This document shows, in pieces, positions 9,853 to 21,800 of a DNA stretch of 33,102 nucleotides (the first letter of the stretch is position 1; each line of letters opens with the position of its first letter). The DNA lies in the IMG/VR virus record IMGVR_UViG_3300030382_003589, positions 1 to 33,102 of that record. The stretch is one strand, 5' to 3'. Under the pieces are notes generated by a model. The model was not told where the DNA came from, made no database searches, and saw only the letters and a program-made list of their open reading frames with translations. Made by a program: the position numbers and the translations under genes. Origin of the DNA: a virus.

Positions 9853-11049
9853 TTATTCAGTTACGTCGCTAATTAGAGATGCTATATCATATAGAGTCCA
9901 AGCTCCCAATCCTACACCAACAGCAGTTCCAACTCCTGAACCAGTAAGAAGGCCACTTACCCCTGTTTTGGTAAGTAACTTAAAAGCTTGTTTAGGTCCA
10001 GCTTTTCTAATAATTTCTTTAATTAAACCACTTGTACCATGTTGAGCTATATACTTACTAATTTTAGCTATAGAATTTTTAGCCATTTTAGGAATATCTG
10101 TTATACCTCTTTTAGCAAGATTTTTAACTTGTGTTGGAGAAGTATTCTTATTTAAATTTTTCAAATCTGTTGCTGACATTAGAGGCTGTCTTTTACCACT
10201 TACTCCTCTTCTTGCAGCATCAGCGAAATCTTTAGACTGCCTATTTCCACCTAATTGAAGTGGTTTAACAGGAGGTATTTGACGCGATGAAGGAACAGTC
10301 TTAGGACCAGTAGTAACTGGACCAGTTAATGGAGCTTTACCTTTATACCTATCATATAATTTCTTTAGTCCATATGCAGTACCACCTGTTATTGCTGTTG
10401 GATAAAGTATTGATTGTAATGGAGAATATTCATCTAGACGAGTAAATCTGTTAAATACATCTCCCCATTTTTCACCTAATGTTTTTTGAGGAGTAGCCCA
10501 ATTTATAAACTTTTGATTTTCAGGAGTATTTGGAACATTATCAAGAATAAAACCTGATAATCCAGGTCTACTAGCAACCCATTGTCTCATTTCATAATCA
10601 TCTAATTTCCCAGAAACTTGTTTTTTAAGCATTTTTTTCAATATACCAGGAGCTAATAATGCAATATCTTGATTATATTTATCTATAAATGTTTTTGAAT
10701 TAATTAAACCTTTTCTTTCAGCTTTTCTTCCCATAAAGGTACCTCTTGTAGATTCATCTACATTTGGAGTATTAGGGTCATCTTTTCTTCCTAACATATT
10801 ACTACTATAATCTGCAAAAGCTTGACTAGCACTTTTTAATCCAGATAAATCAATTTCATCTATATTCTTTACCATGGCATTCATTAAAGGATTAGTATAC
10901 GATTTAATTGCTGATGTTTCATTTTTAGCATACCTTTCTTTAAAACCAGGTATCATTCCTATACCAGTCCCTAAAGCTTGCCCTATAGCCATTCCTGTTT
11001 GTCTATCGCCACCATAAGCTTGTGCATATCCGCTATAATCTATTCCCAT
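9853..11049 (-). CDS. Putative internal/ejection protein with hydrophobic C-terminus (398 aa)
   Basis: Lies directly downstream of the S74-domain protein with no spacer (stop TAG, then ATG) and just before the giant gene. The AAAGGA ribosome site sits inside the preceding gene. The N-terminus is Gly/Tyr-rich, the middle is basic and helical, and residues about 260-330 are Pro, Lys and Arg rich. The last 40 residues hold a Gly-rich hydrophobic segment (LLTGSGVGTAVGVGLGAW) followed by an acidic end, which could insert in a membrane. I do not recognise a family. Position between a small Gln/Met-rich protein and a giant protein parallels the T7 gp14-gp15-gp16 ejection set, so a role in the ejected channel is inferred. 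Confidence 0.8.
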   Translation of the reverse strand: MGIDYSGYAQAYGGDRQTGMAIGQALGTGIGMIPGFKERYAKNETSAIKSYTNPLMNAMVKNIDEIDLSGLKSASQAFADYSSNMLGRKDDPNTPNVDESTRGTFMGRKAERKGLINSKTFIDKYNQDIALLAPGILKKMLKKQVSGKLDDYEMRQWVASRPGLSGFILDNVPNTPENQKFINWATPQKTLGEKWGDVFNRFTRLDEYSPLQSILYPTAITGGTAYGLKKLYDRYKGKAPLTGPVTTGPKTVPSSRQIPPVKPLQLGGNRQSKDFADAARRGVSGKRQPLMSATDLKNLNKNTSPTQVKNLAKRGITDIPKMAKNSIAKISKYIAQHGTSGLIKEIIRKAGPKQAFKLLTKTGVSGLLTGSGVGTAVGVGLGAWTLYDIASLISDVTE

Positions 11050-11814
11050 CTAGCTAATCCTTTCAAAATTTACATCTAATTTATTATAATTTACTCTTAA
11101 ATAACCATCTTTATCCTTTAACGAAGCATTTGGTACCTCTTGAGCCATAACTCCTTTATACCTACCTTCTCCATAGGATTTATCTTTAAAATCAAATTCG
11201 TATATATTTACGCCTTTAGGAGATTTACCTACTAATTCTATATTTTCTTTTAATCTAATATCAGAAGATGGCTGTGTTGGTGCAAATGATGGTGATACCA
11301 TACTCATTGCGCCTTGTGCTAATCCAGCTACCATACCTACTCTAGATTGTCTAGCTGCATTATGTGCATTTATTTGTTGCACATATGCATTAGCTGAGTT
11401 TTCATTCATACTTTGTTGTTGTTGACTCATATTGCCCATTACTCCAAGACCAGCTTGTTGTTGGCTTTGTAAGTATTTCATCATAGACATCTCGGTTCCT
11501 CCAGTTTGAGCTTGAGCTTGTTGCATAGACATTCTTTGTTGCATAGCAGCTTGCCCAGGAGACATACCTGTTTGAGCAGCTAGTTGTCTCATCTGCATAG
11601 CAGATTGAGCTCCAGCTTCTCTAGCCTGTGTATGTGCAGTATCTTGCATCATATTTGTCATATTCTGATTCATCTCTGAATTAGGGTCCATCATAGCACG
11701 AGCCATAGATATTTGTTCATCCATTAAATCTTGTGTAGGCTTCATATAATCTTGAACTTTATCAGTATCAATCTTTTTTCTTTTGCCAAATAATTTGTCA
11801 CTTAACCAACCCAT
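11050..11814 (-). CDS. Met/Gln-rich virion protein with C-terminal S74 intramolecular chaperone domain (254 aa)
   Basis: Residues 1-20 are basic (MGWLSDKLFGKRKK). Residues about 30-180 are low-complexity, rich in Met, Gln and Ala, like small podovirus ejection proteins. Residues 184-254 match the peptidase S74 chaperone family: S184-D-I-R-L-K189 gives the Ser and Lys five apart that form the self-cleavage dyad in endosialidase tailspikes, followed by the family's INIYEF-like strand (here VNIYEFDF) and a YKGVMAQEVP motif. In known members the domain helps a trimeric fibre fold and then cuts itself off. A good GGAG site lies 6 bases before the ATG. It heads the ejection cassette. It could instead be a short fibre, but its Gln/Met content and position argue against that. 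Confidence 0.88.
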   Translation of the reverse strand: MGWLSDKLFGKRKKIDTDKVQDYMKPTQDLMDEQISMARAMMDPNSEMNQNMTNMMQDTAHTQAREAGAQSAMQMRQLAAQTGMSPGQAAMQQRMSMQQAQAQTGGTEMSMMKYLQSQQQAGLGVMGNMSQQQQSMNENSANAYVQQINAHNAARQSRVGMVAGLAQGAMSMVSPSFAPTQPSSDIRLKENIELVGKSPKGVNIYEFDFKDKSYGEGRYKGVMAQEVPNASLKDKDGYLRVNYNKLDVNFERIS

Positions 11815-11840
11815 TAAATCTCCTCAGATTTCATCTTTAT

Positions 11841-11870
11841 AATATACGAATATTTATAGTATAAAAGCAA
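11841..11870 (-). promoter_or_regulatory. Candidate promoter ahead of the ejection cassette
   Basis: In the 60-base spacer between two genes, the minus strand reads TTGCTT (11865-11870), 18 bases, then TATATT (11841-11846), leaving about 25 bases to a ribosome site and the ATG at 11814. The same spacer holds TATAAATA (11851-11858), the late-promoter core of T4-like phages. The region is very AT-rich, so chance matches are likely. It is one of the few spacers long enough for a promoter. Confidence 0.3.
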
Positions 11871-11874
11871 TAGT

Positions 11875-12870
11875 TTAATCACTTGTATCTCCAAAAGGAT
11901 TAAGTTTAAAATCGGGGTCATAAAATTCTTTTGAATTTAATCTCCATAAAAATAACTTGCATTCCATTTCATAAAATATATAATTATCACCATCACTATT
12001 ATTACTATAATTCTTATTGTTTAACCAATTTTCAGCAGGCCATCTAGTATTACTTGTACCACCGTGAAAAGTATTGTCAAATGCCATAATACCATCTTCA
12101 TTCATAGCTACTTCACAAGCATTCTCCTTCCAAAAAAATACATTAACTCCTAATCTTCTAAATTGACTAGTACTATCTCCACCTGTACTACTACCCTCAT
12201 AAGGACCTCCTGATTGGTCTGCTGCAGGCCACCATGAACTATTACATCCCACTACAAGAGGAGCCATTTGATATGTACCAGTAGTATCTAACCATCTTCC
12301 TAAAAGATAAGGAAATAATTCCCTAGTACCAAGACTATGATATATATCAGGATGCCTTGTCTTTGTTTTACCATCTCCCGTATATGGCTTATTTTTCTCT
12401 ATAACAAACTCATCATTAGCACTACTTAATACAAACCAAGGACTTATAAAATCTGCTCTTGGATAATTAACTAAGTGATTTATATCATATCTTCCAGTAT
12501 CAGGATTAATAATAGTCTTTTTAGTAATATCATCTTTAGCATTAATATCTATAGATTCTAATTCTTTAATAGGAGCAACTTTTTCTTTTGATTGTTGAGT
12601 TCTAGTTTCCCCTAGCATTATTTCATCTTGTTTTAAGTATAAAGATTTCCAACCATCGCTTGTTTTAAATTCTAATCTAAACTCTTCATTATTAAGCTTA
12701 CTTAATCTTGTCGCTCCTTCTTTAATATTTTTATCATCATCAGGATTTTTTGTATTAATAGAATTAAATAACTCATTTACTTTCTTTTCTAATTCTTTTA
12801 GTCCTTTAGCAGCGTCTTCAAATGAATTAACTTTAGAAGGTATAGTAACTTCTTTAGCAATATTTGACAT
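11875..12870 (-). CDS. Tail-associated hypothetical protein with N-terminal coiled coil (331 aa)
   Basis: Starts at an ATG overlapping the stop of the giant nozzle-like gene (TAATG), so its synthesis is probably coupled to it. Residues about 17-39 form a short heptad-like helix (GLKELEKKVNELF). Residues 60-120 are charged. The C-terminal two-thirds are rich in Trp, Gly, Asn and Tyr, with several Gly/Ser turns, as in beta-rich receptor-binding or tail-tip proteins; the end is acidic. I do not recognise a family. Its place right after the nozzle-like gene and its probable trimer-forming helix suggest a tail appendage or spike, but that is inference. Confidence 0.8.
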   Translation of the reverse strand: MSNIAKEVTIPSKVNSFEDAAKGLKELEKKVNELFNSINTKNPDDDKNIKEGATRLSKLNNEEFRLEFKTSDGWKSLYLKQDEIMLGETRTQQSKEKVAPIKELESIDINAKDDITKKTIINPDTGRYDINHLVNYPRADFISPWFVLSSANDEFVIEKNKPYTGDGKTKTRHPDIYHSLGTRELFPYLLGRWLDTTGTYQMAPLVVGCNSSWWPAADQSGGPYEGSSTGGDSTSQFRRLGVNVFFWKENACEVAMNEDGIMAFDNTFHGGTSNTRWPAENWLNNKNYSNNSDGDNYIFYEMECKLFLWRLNSKEFYDPDFKLNPFGDTSD

Positions 12871-15800
12871 TATTTTACAGCTCTTTTCCTAAATATAATA
12901 CCAATTGATTGTATAGATTCTGTTTGATTTTCTAATAAAATCTGCATCCATTTACCTGTTTTATTAGAACTCTTTAATTTATATTCCCCAGAATTGTTTT
13001 CTTTTTGACGGAATGTAATTTGTTTAGTAGTACTATTAGAACCAGATGTTATTCTGCCTGTATTTGTTGCTAAGATTAATTTATCGCTACTATCATTCCA
13101 TTCTCCACCTAAGTTTTGATTTAATTCAGAACCAGTAATTTTAATCTTATTAAATACTTTTAATTGAGTACTTTCTCCCATAGTCAGTTTTTTACTAAGC
13201 CAAGTAAAACTTCTTTTAGTGTTTCCACCCATATACTCATATACAATACTATCAATAGATATATATATTTTACCATCATCTCCTATAAAAGGAACTCCTA
13301 AATCATTTCCTTCACCAACTTCCCATAAGTCCCATCTTTGCTTTTTAAGATTATAAGACCAACAATAAAAGAAACTTTTGTTTGTTAAATTTGACTGAGT
13401 AATATTTTGAATCCCTGAAGCTGTAATTAATGGATGAGTTTCTTTTAACGAACTTTTCTTTTCTACAAAAAATAAAACAGAGTTTTTTTGAGAATCAAAT
13501 CTAACATAAGGAGCTATATCAGATTCCTTAGAAACTGTATTTTGCCAACTAATATCTCTCATAAAACTAGAACCAATAGTAGAGGAATCACTCATACTAA
13601 ACATATTAGTATCCCCTCCAGCTGTTATAGCTTCAGATATTCTTACAGGAGAACTTCCATTATGCATATAAGCTCCATTTCTATCTGCAAAAAACATTCC
13701 ATATTCAGTTATAGTTACACTGTTAGGTCCTAAGCATCCAATGCCTTCAAAAGTATCTTCTATGATTAAATCATGTTGATTTATCTTGTATGTGTTATTA
13801 CTATCAAAGACAAACAACCTCCCATTAAAACTTGCCATAGCAGTAGGCTTAGCAGGAATATTAATAAAATCAGTAGTCCAATCAAATACACTATATTGTC
13901 CAGGTTTAGACCTAAATATCATAGTAGTAGCATCATCTATTTTCTCATGGTCACAATCTCCAACAAATAAATAACCATCTATTTGTGTAGATATTCCATA
14001 TTTTATTTTAAGTGTTTCAATAAGTTCGCTAAAGCCAGTTCTTGTTTCAAAAGAAGCTCCGTCTTTACCATCGTCTAAATGAGCAAAAACCCATTTACTT
14101 CCACTCTTAGACCATCCTTCTCCTGAATCAGTAGAAATTTCCTGAATATGTTTAAAGGAATCTGTAGTACCTTTTCTTCTATAGAGCTGAATATGAGTTA
14201 AACGTTTACTATATCCTGCAGTTAACGCTATTTTTAACTGTAATTCATCATAACTTTTAGGTTCATTCCATATCCATGAAGAAGAACTCAAAGGCCCTTC
14301 CTGATAACCATCATACATTAAAGATATTTTATATTCATATTGAGTATCCTTTTTAAAGTAATCACCACTTTGATTAGATAATCCTACTGGAGTTACACCT
14401 AAAGAATCCTGCTTATTAATATGATAATAATAAGAATATATATTACCTGAATCTTCAGAATATGTTCTCAAATATGGATATAAACCACCAGTATTACCTC
14501 CACTTGCACTTTTATCCCATGAATCGAAACCAGATATCAAATGACCAAATTTAGTAGCTCCAGTTTGTGATGCTACCACTAAATCCCATTTTTCATCACT
14601 AAGGTCAACTGCCTTAAGCCATCCAGCCTCAGAAATAGCAGCTAATTCATTAGGAACCCACATTGAACCATAAGTAGGAGAGAGTGGGTCTTTATCAATA
14701 TCATATATCTGAAATTTACCTGAAGCTTTAGATAATATAGTATTAGGACCATATGGATACTTCGTTTTTAAATTCTGAGCATGATGACCGCTTCCACTGT
14801 TAACATTTTTTTCATCTTTATATCTATCATGAGTTGCTAAAGTAGTACCATATCCAGCCTGCCTATTTTTATCATGGTCTACATAAGTAGCGCTAGAAAA
14901 ATTATTATTTATTCCTGAGGCATACTCAGTAAACATATCATTTGTTATTGTAATTATTTGACCTTTTTTAAATTGCCTTATAGCATTAGTAGGCAAGTGT
15001 TTTATTTCAGCTAACCATGGGTCATGCATTGTACCGTCACCTTTTCTAAATCCTGGATTTCCATCAACAGTAACATCACTTCTTTTATTATTATTTGACA
15101 GTCGAAAACCACCAAATTTCTTAGTATGATGATATCCTAAACCTCCATATGTTGCCATTATAGTAGGATAATCCATATTAACCCATGCTGGATTAGAAGT
15201 AGGAGCTCTTCCTTTTGAAGCTGATTGATATATAACTCTAACTTTGCCTTTACTAGAATCTTCATAATCTTTATTAGGGTCTTGAGCTATAACAAAAGAA
15301 TAAGAAGAAGGTATAGATTTAATTTCATAAGTTCCATCAAAGTTTGAATCTACTTCTGAATCATATATTTCAATATCATCTCCTGGTGTTAAAAAATGTT
15401 TTGTCCTTGTATAAAAAGTTGCAAAAGGACCTCTTATATCAAGTATATTTACACCCTTTCTAGATGCATCAGTAGCAATAGGAGTGGCACTACTAGGAAT
15501 ATTAGGTGGATAATTAGCTCTTATATGAAATCTTTTCGGATTACCTGTGATATAAAGATTATTCCATTTTCCAGGAATTGAATCAATTGTATTTTGAACT
15601 TGCAATGTATGAGTACCTTTAGTAGGAGTTCCAGAATTAAAAGGAGCTTCATACACACCTGGTATTTTATCATTCATATCTATACTTTGTTGGCTAGGTA
15701 TATTTTTTGGGTCATGTCTTTGTATTTTATGTAAAGATGCTACAGATACAGCTGAATCCTCCCATATATAAAATCTATCTCCAGTTTCTGGAGGATGACC

Positions 15801-18800
15801 AAATGGAAAATGAACAGCAAATCTATGATTATCATATTTATCATGACCAGTATTACTCCATCTTTGAGAACTCCAAGAACCTATAATTTTTCTAGTTTGA
15901 ACAAACCCATATATTCTATCTATAACACTTATCCACATACCATGAAATACATTAGGTATTCTATAGTAAGAGTTTTGGTTCCATCCATAAAACGCTGAAA
16001 CATTGTAATCACGATATGGATACTTTGATACTGTCCTAGGACCAGCTGTTTGTATTAAAGCTCTTCTATTTTTATTTCTAAATATTCCTCTCTGAGCTGA
16101 TTTTGACCACGAAAAACTTTCACCTGCTCGTCTTTCACCCCAATCGTCAAGTCTAGAATATATTTCTATTATTGGATGTGTTCCAGCATCATTTCTAGTT
16201 GTATTACTAGAACCAGATTTATCTTTATCATAATAATGATGTATAACTCCGCTACAAACATAATCTGATGTTTTTATTGCATTTGTATCATCTGTATCAT
16301 AATCTGCAGCATTATATTTTTTATCAGAACCTCCAGTTGGATAACTAGTACATCCAGCAACTCTTCGAGTACTTTCATCAGGACGTAATAAATTCCAATC
16401 AACGGCAAATATCCTTCCTCTTTCATTTCCAGTAGTTTTAGAGGAAATAAATAACCTACTCGCATATTGATTCAAAGGATGTCCACCAAACCTTATTGTA
16501 ACACTAGTAGCGGTTCCACTAGAAAGATTAGTAGGCAAATCTGACATCATAAATACATCATTATCTAAATCAATTCTTTGAACAACAGCTCCTGAAGCGA
16601 CTCTTGATTCATCCCAGTCACCAGCACTATTAGTCCATTTATCATGTTCTTTTATAGGCATACCAACAACAAGCTTTTTTAAATCAGTTTTACTAAGACC
16701 AGCTACCCAAGGATTATCAGCAGTAAGAGTCATACCACTCATTGTAAAAGGCTTTCCTTCAAAAGCGTATCCACCTCTATGCATAATAGCATCAGGGAAA
16801 CAAGGCATACTTATTACAGTAGAATCACCTACTACAAGATGTTCAAAGGTTTCATCGCTTTGAGTAAAAGGTCTAAACATTTTACCTGATAATGCAGATA
16901 ATCTATCTACTTTATGTAAAAATCCAGGAAACATCATTCCATGAGTACCCGTATCTTCATAATCAGCAGGTCCAAAATTATGTTGCTGACTAAAGAAAGT
17001 TGGACAATAATGACCAGCTGCTCTATTACTATCTGTGAATATATCTCCATCTTGATAATTGCTAGCATCAGAATCCCAAGCCCAATGATAATGCTGCATA
17101 CCTCCACCCTGATGCCCACCCGATTTTGCTAATCTTGCAGATGGATGAATACCTGGTCCTGCCTCATCTTCCATTCGTGGTGTCCAATTTTTATCCAGTT
17201 CATTATCACCACTTTTTCCACGAATAGCATTCCTTCTAAATCCTCCAACATATATAAAAGGATATTTTCCTGATAATTCTTCCTTTGTTTTATTATTTCC
17301 ATCATAATAAATTGGAACAATTATAGTTTTATCTCCAGTAACTTGAGCAATATAAGTGCTAGTTTGCCAACCCTTCCAGTCAGTGGTTGAAAGAGTATCT
17401 CCACCATAAGATTTTTCTGCCGATTCTAAATCTAAATAAATTAAATCTCCTGCTTGTAAATAATGATTATATCTAAGTCCTAATTTAGTCATTCTACCAC
17501 CATGAGCACTTATCATATTTGTTATTTGATTTCTATGTGGTTGCCTATAATCTCCAAAATGAATATCAGAGCATACAGCTACAAATTTTTTCATACTAAC
17601 ATATTCAGGAGCATCATGTTGAAACATCCCTCCTGGCTTATATTTATCATTGCCCAAACTTAACCATTCGCTAGCAAAGTCAGAATCTGGAGGATGAGTA
17701 ATAAGTTTTCCTGCATGTTTTATCCAAACTCTTTCAGAGCTACATATTAATCCAACGCAATGAGAGGAAATTCTTTGATGCTTTCCTCCATATTTACCTT
17801 TTCTATTCTCAGATTGGTCACTACTTCCAGAATCAGTGTTCTTATTAAGAGTAATCAATCCTGTACCATCTATAACTCCATCACCATCATTATCAGCTAT
17901 TTGAAATAATCCATATTTAGGCAACCTTAAATTACATTCTTTTTTATCATATTGTCTCCATCCAACATTATATCCCATATGAAAATAAGGAAACGCATTT
18001 CTATCAGAATCTAAATATTCACAATATTTACCCTTATATTTTTTATCTTCACCTCGATTATTTCTTACAATGCCTAAACGTTCTATATAGTTAGTCTCTT
18101 CATCAGCATCATCTAATTTGCAATTATATATAGCATGTCTTTGCATTCTTGTTTTACTAGATGTATATTTCTTCCATTCACTTGTATCATGGTCTCTTCC
18201 ATTTGCTTGGCTATATCCATAAAATGGACCAGAATTATATTGAAGTCTTTTAGGTGCATCAGAACTCTTATTTGTATATTTTGTTACTTTAGAATATAAA
18301 TGAGTCATAGCTGGAGTTCTATCTGCAAAATGTATTTCTCTAACGCCATCCTTTGTATTTTCCCATGAAGTTCTTCCGCAAAATAAAAATCTTGCATTTT
18401 CTTTAAAAGAACTAGTGCCATGATGAAATTGTATCCACAATCTAGTGTCAAATGCTGAAGGACTAACTGATGAAGCTGTTACATCTGTTTCAAGAGGGTC
18501 AAATAATTCAGCAGTTCCTTTAGTTTCAAGAATATCACTAGGATAACCTGTTGGATTATCTATATAAGCATTTGTCCTAGAATCATCATCTTTTGATGGA
18601 TATCTAGAACCTTTACCATGGGTTCCTGCAGATATATTGCTAAATTTATAACTTCTAAATACACCTTGTATAATTGATTTTTTAGAGACATTACTTCTAG
18701 CCCATGAATCAAAAGCTTCTTCAATATTTATATTATAAATTCTAACATCATCAGAACTTCCAAATTTAGGTAATACCCATATATGCCCTCCATCTCTACC

Positions 18801-21800
18801 ATTAGATGCTTTATTATAAGAAGAACATATTGATTCTATTTTAAAATCTAAAGGAGGAGAAGCTTGAATAGTACCTGCTTTAAATGTAGAAGTATTAGGA
18901 ATTAAATCTTTTATATCATTTTCATCATCTCTCCATTCTAACAAATCTTCAGGATTAATTCTAAATAATCTATCAACACCTCTAATACAACCATAATAAT
19001 AATATGGTCTAAAAGCTATTGTTACTGTTCCAGCAGTCATTTCTACATAATCTCTTTCAATATATCTTACACATTTAAATGAATTTTCATCTACTATCTC
19101 ATAAATAACCCAAACTCCTCTACCTGTCCAAGTCATATTAGTATCCATGTATTTTCTGCAAGTAATATTATCACTTATATTAAATCTATTTAAATCATCA
19201 CAATTATGAGAAACTGTCATGATTTGGACCTTACCTTTTTTAGTATCGTGATACTGAGAATCGCTTATATTTTCAAGAGAACCTATTACTGCAGTTACTC
19301 GTTCATATTCACCAGCAGGACATAACTTATTCATATGAGCTGCTTGATATCCTCCTCCTTCTCCTCCATATTGAGGAACAAAATCATTATCTGCATATAA
19401 TGTATTGTCTAGTTTTTCATCAAAAAACTGATGATTTAAATAGCCTATCCATTTAGGCAAACTATCTTCTGAAGTCGAGCCAAATCCCATATGAGCAGCT
19501 CTATTTCTTAATACTAAAGACATATTACTATTTGAAGAAATAGCTTTTAATCTATCATTCATATTTTCAGTTATTTCAATATCGCCAAAACTAAATCTAC
19601 TAAGTGACAAATCATCAAATTTAGTAATTATTTTAATTTGATTTTCTCTTGAATCATAAAATATTAAATCTTTTAATCCTTGATTATCTATAAAACTAGC
19701 ATTAGATATCATAGAATTTTTATCTACACTTACAATAGTAGTATCTTCACATAAATCTGCTAAATCTATTTCTATAGAAGTTCCATCTGCACCACGACTA
19801 ATAAATGTTACAGCTAAGCCATTATCATCTCCAGTTAATTCATCTACAAAATTTACATTATGAGGAATTTCAAATGAGATTTCATACTTTCTCCATGTAG
19901 TACTTAAGCTTCCTTTTATATCTCCATTAGGACTATCGAGTTCTAATAATGGTATTATATATTTTTGAAAGGAAGGGTCTTCTTTATGAGCAGCAAATCC
20001 ATCATCTGGTTCAGGCATAGGTTTAGTCCAAGTTCCATTTTCTTGTATATATCCTCCACCTACTTCTAGTAATAATCCTCCATCAGCATTAAATCCTCCA
20101 CTAAATCCTAAAGCACTACCGTCAAGAGAACCAAACATACTAACATCTGCATCTGCATGAGTATAATTTATTGTCTCTATAGGAGTATTTCCACTTGCCC
20201 CAGTAAAATCTTGTGTTAATGTTACCTTATTACTATCATTAGTAGCATCTATACTACATAGCATACCCTTGCCTCCAATAGCTGATGGATAATTAGCATT
20301 AGTTTCAAGACAAGCATCAACTGCTTCTTGGAAAGCATCTGCTATATCATCTTCATCACCAGAACTCATACCATTAATACCAACTTCCATTATATAATTC
20401 CAACCTATATCAGTCATATAAAGATTAGTACTTGCTTCAGATTTTTCTACAATCCCATCATAAAATGGCACTCCAGTATCTTGTTTAAGCAATACCATAT
20501 CAGTACTAGCAGTAGCTGTTACATTTAATGTGCCAAAAGCAGAGCCACCACCTGCTGCATTAATAGTAGATGTAACTCTTGTGGCAACACCATCTGCATC
20601 AGCACCTCCACCACGTCCAATTTCAACATGATTTCTAACTTCAGTACATATAACATTATCAATACTTCCAAGAAAAGTACTATCTGCCAAAAATTTCAAA
20701 TTAGTAGTACCAGCACATTTTATATATTGAGTATATGTACCAGTAGTTGATACTGCAGTTCCAGCTGTAGTTCCTGCATATGGAGTCAATGTACCTACAT
20801 CAACTTGAATATCAAATGTAATTTTGTATGATTTTGCATCTGTCAAAATTCCAGAATGAAGAATACTATTTGCACTTGCAGTTTTTTTAACAGCTATACC
20901 AGAAGCTGTATTGATTTCCCATCCTGAATTTTTAGTCCAATCACTATCTTCATCAAAAGTACCATTAGTCACTAAATCATTACCAACTTCTTGACTAAAT
21001 TCATCACCTATAAGAAATGTTTGTCCATCAGAAGTACTAGTATCTTTAAATACAAATCTCCATTTATTACCATCAGTATCAGATAAAGAAAACCAAGAGT
21101 CGGTATCTGGGACTGCACTAAATTTTAATCTATTTTGGGGCACTCCACTTGCTCCTGTATCTGGCCAATTAAGAACAGTAGCAGAGGTGCTATCATTGCT
21201 AGTATCATCAAATATAAATCTATTATCACGTCCTTTCCCATCAGTAATAATTAAACCTGTTCCATCTAAAGGTTTATCTTCTATATTAAAAATAGCAGTA
21301 GCAGTTGTCCCTACTTGTTTAGCATAAAATGACAAGTTATATTTTTGACCTTTCTTTAGCTTAGTAGAGGGAACTGTTTGACTAATAGAATTAAAGAAGT
21401 TTTTAAAAATCTTATTATCAGTATGAGCATAATGATATTTTATAGGACTTTCGTAATAGCCTCTTTCTACAGTTAATGCTCTATTATTTACAGCTAATAC
21501 TTTCATATATTCTTTTGTACCACCTGTATTAGCTCCATTTGCGAAAGCACTAACAGTCATTTCATCTGGGTCACTACCAGCATCAATATAAGAAGGAGTA
21601 GTATTTCCATCTGTACCAGCTCTTGTTTGATATAATTTAACTACAACATCTGTAGTTCCAGTATTATATACTTTTCTAGCTATAATCTTATCAGCGCCAT
21701 GTCCATTTTCACTATTTACAGCTGCAATAAATTCATCTGCTGCTGCATGGGCACTTGGTGTACTATATGCAGTTAATTGAACAGCAACATTAGTATCATT

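Noticed and set aside
9836-9853. ATG at 9853 as the start of the giant gene
   Set aside because: Its frame stops after 18 codons; the long frame is entered only from the overlapping GTG at 9851.
17870-17894. Dockerin or full EF-hand domain at residues 1893-1901 of the giant tail protein
   Set aside because: Only a single calcium-loop pattern (DNDGDGVID) is visible, without a paired helix or second loop, so it is noted as a loop and not called as a domain.
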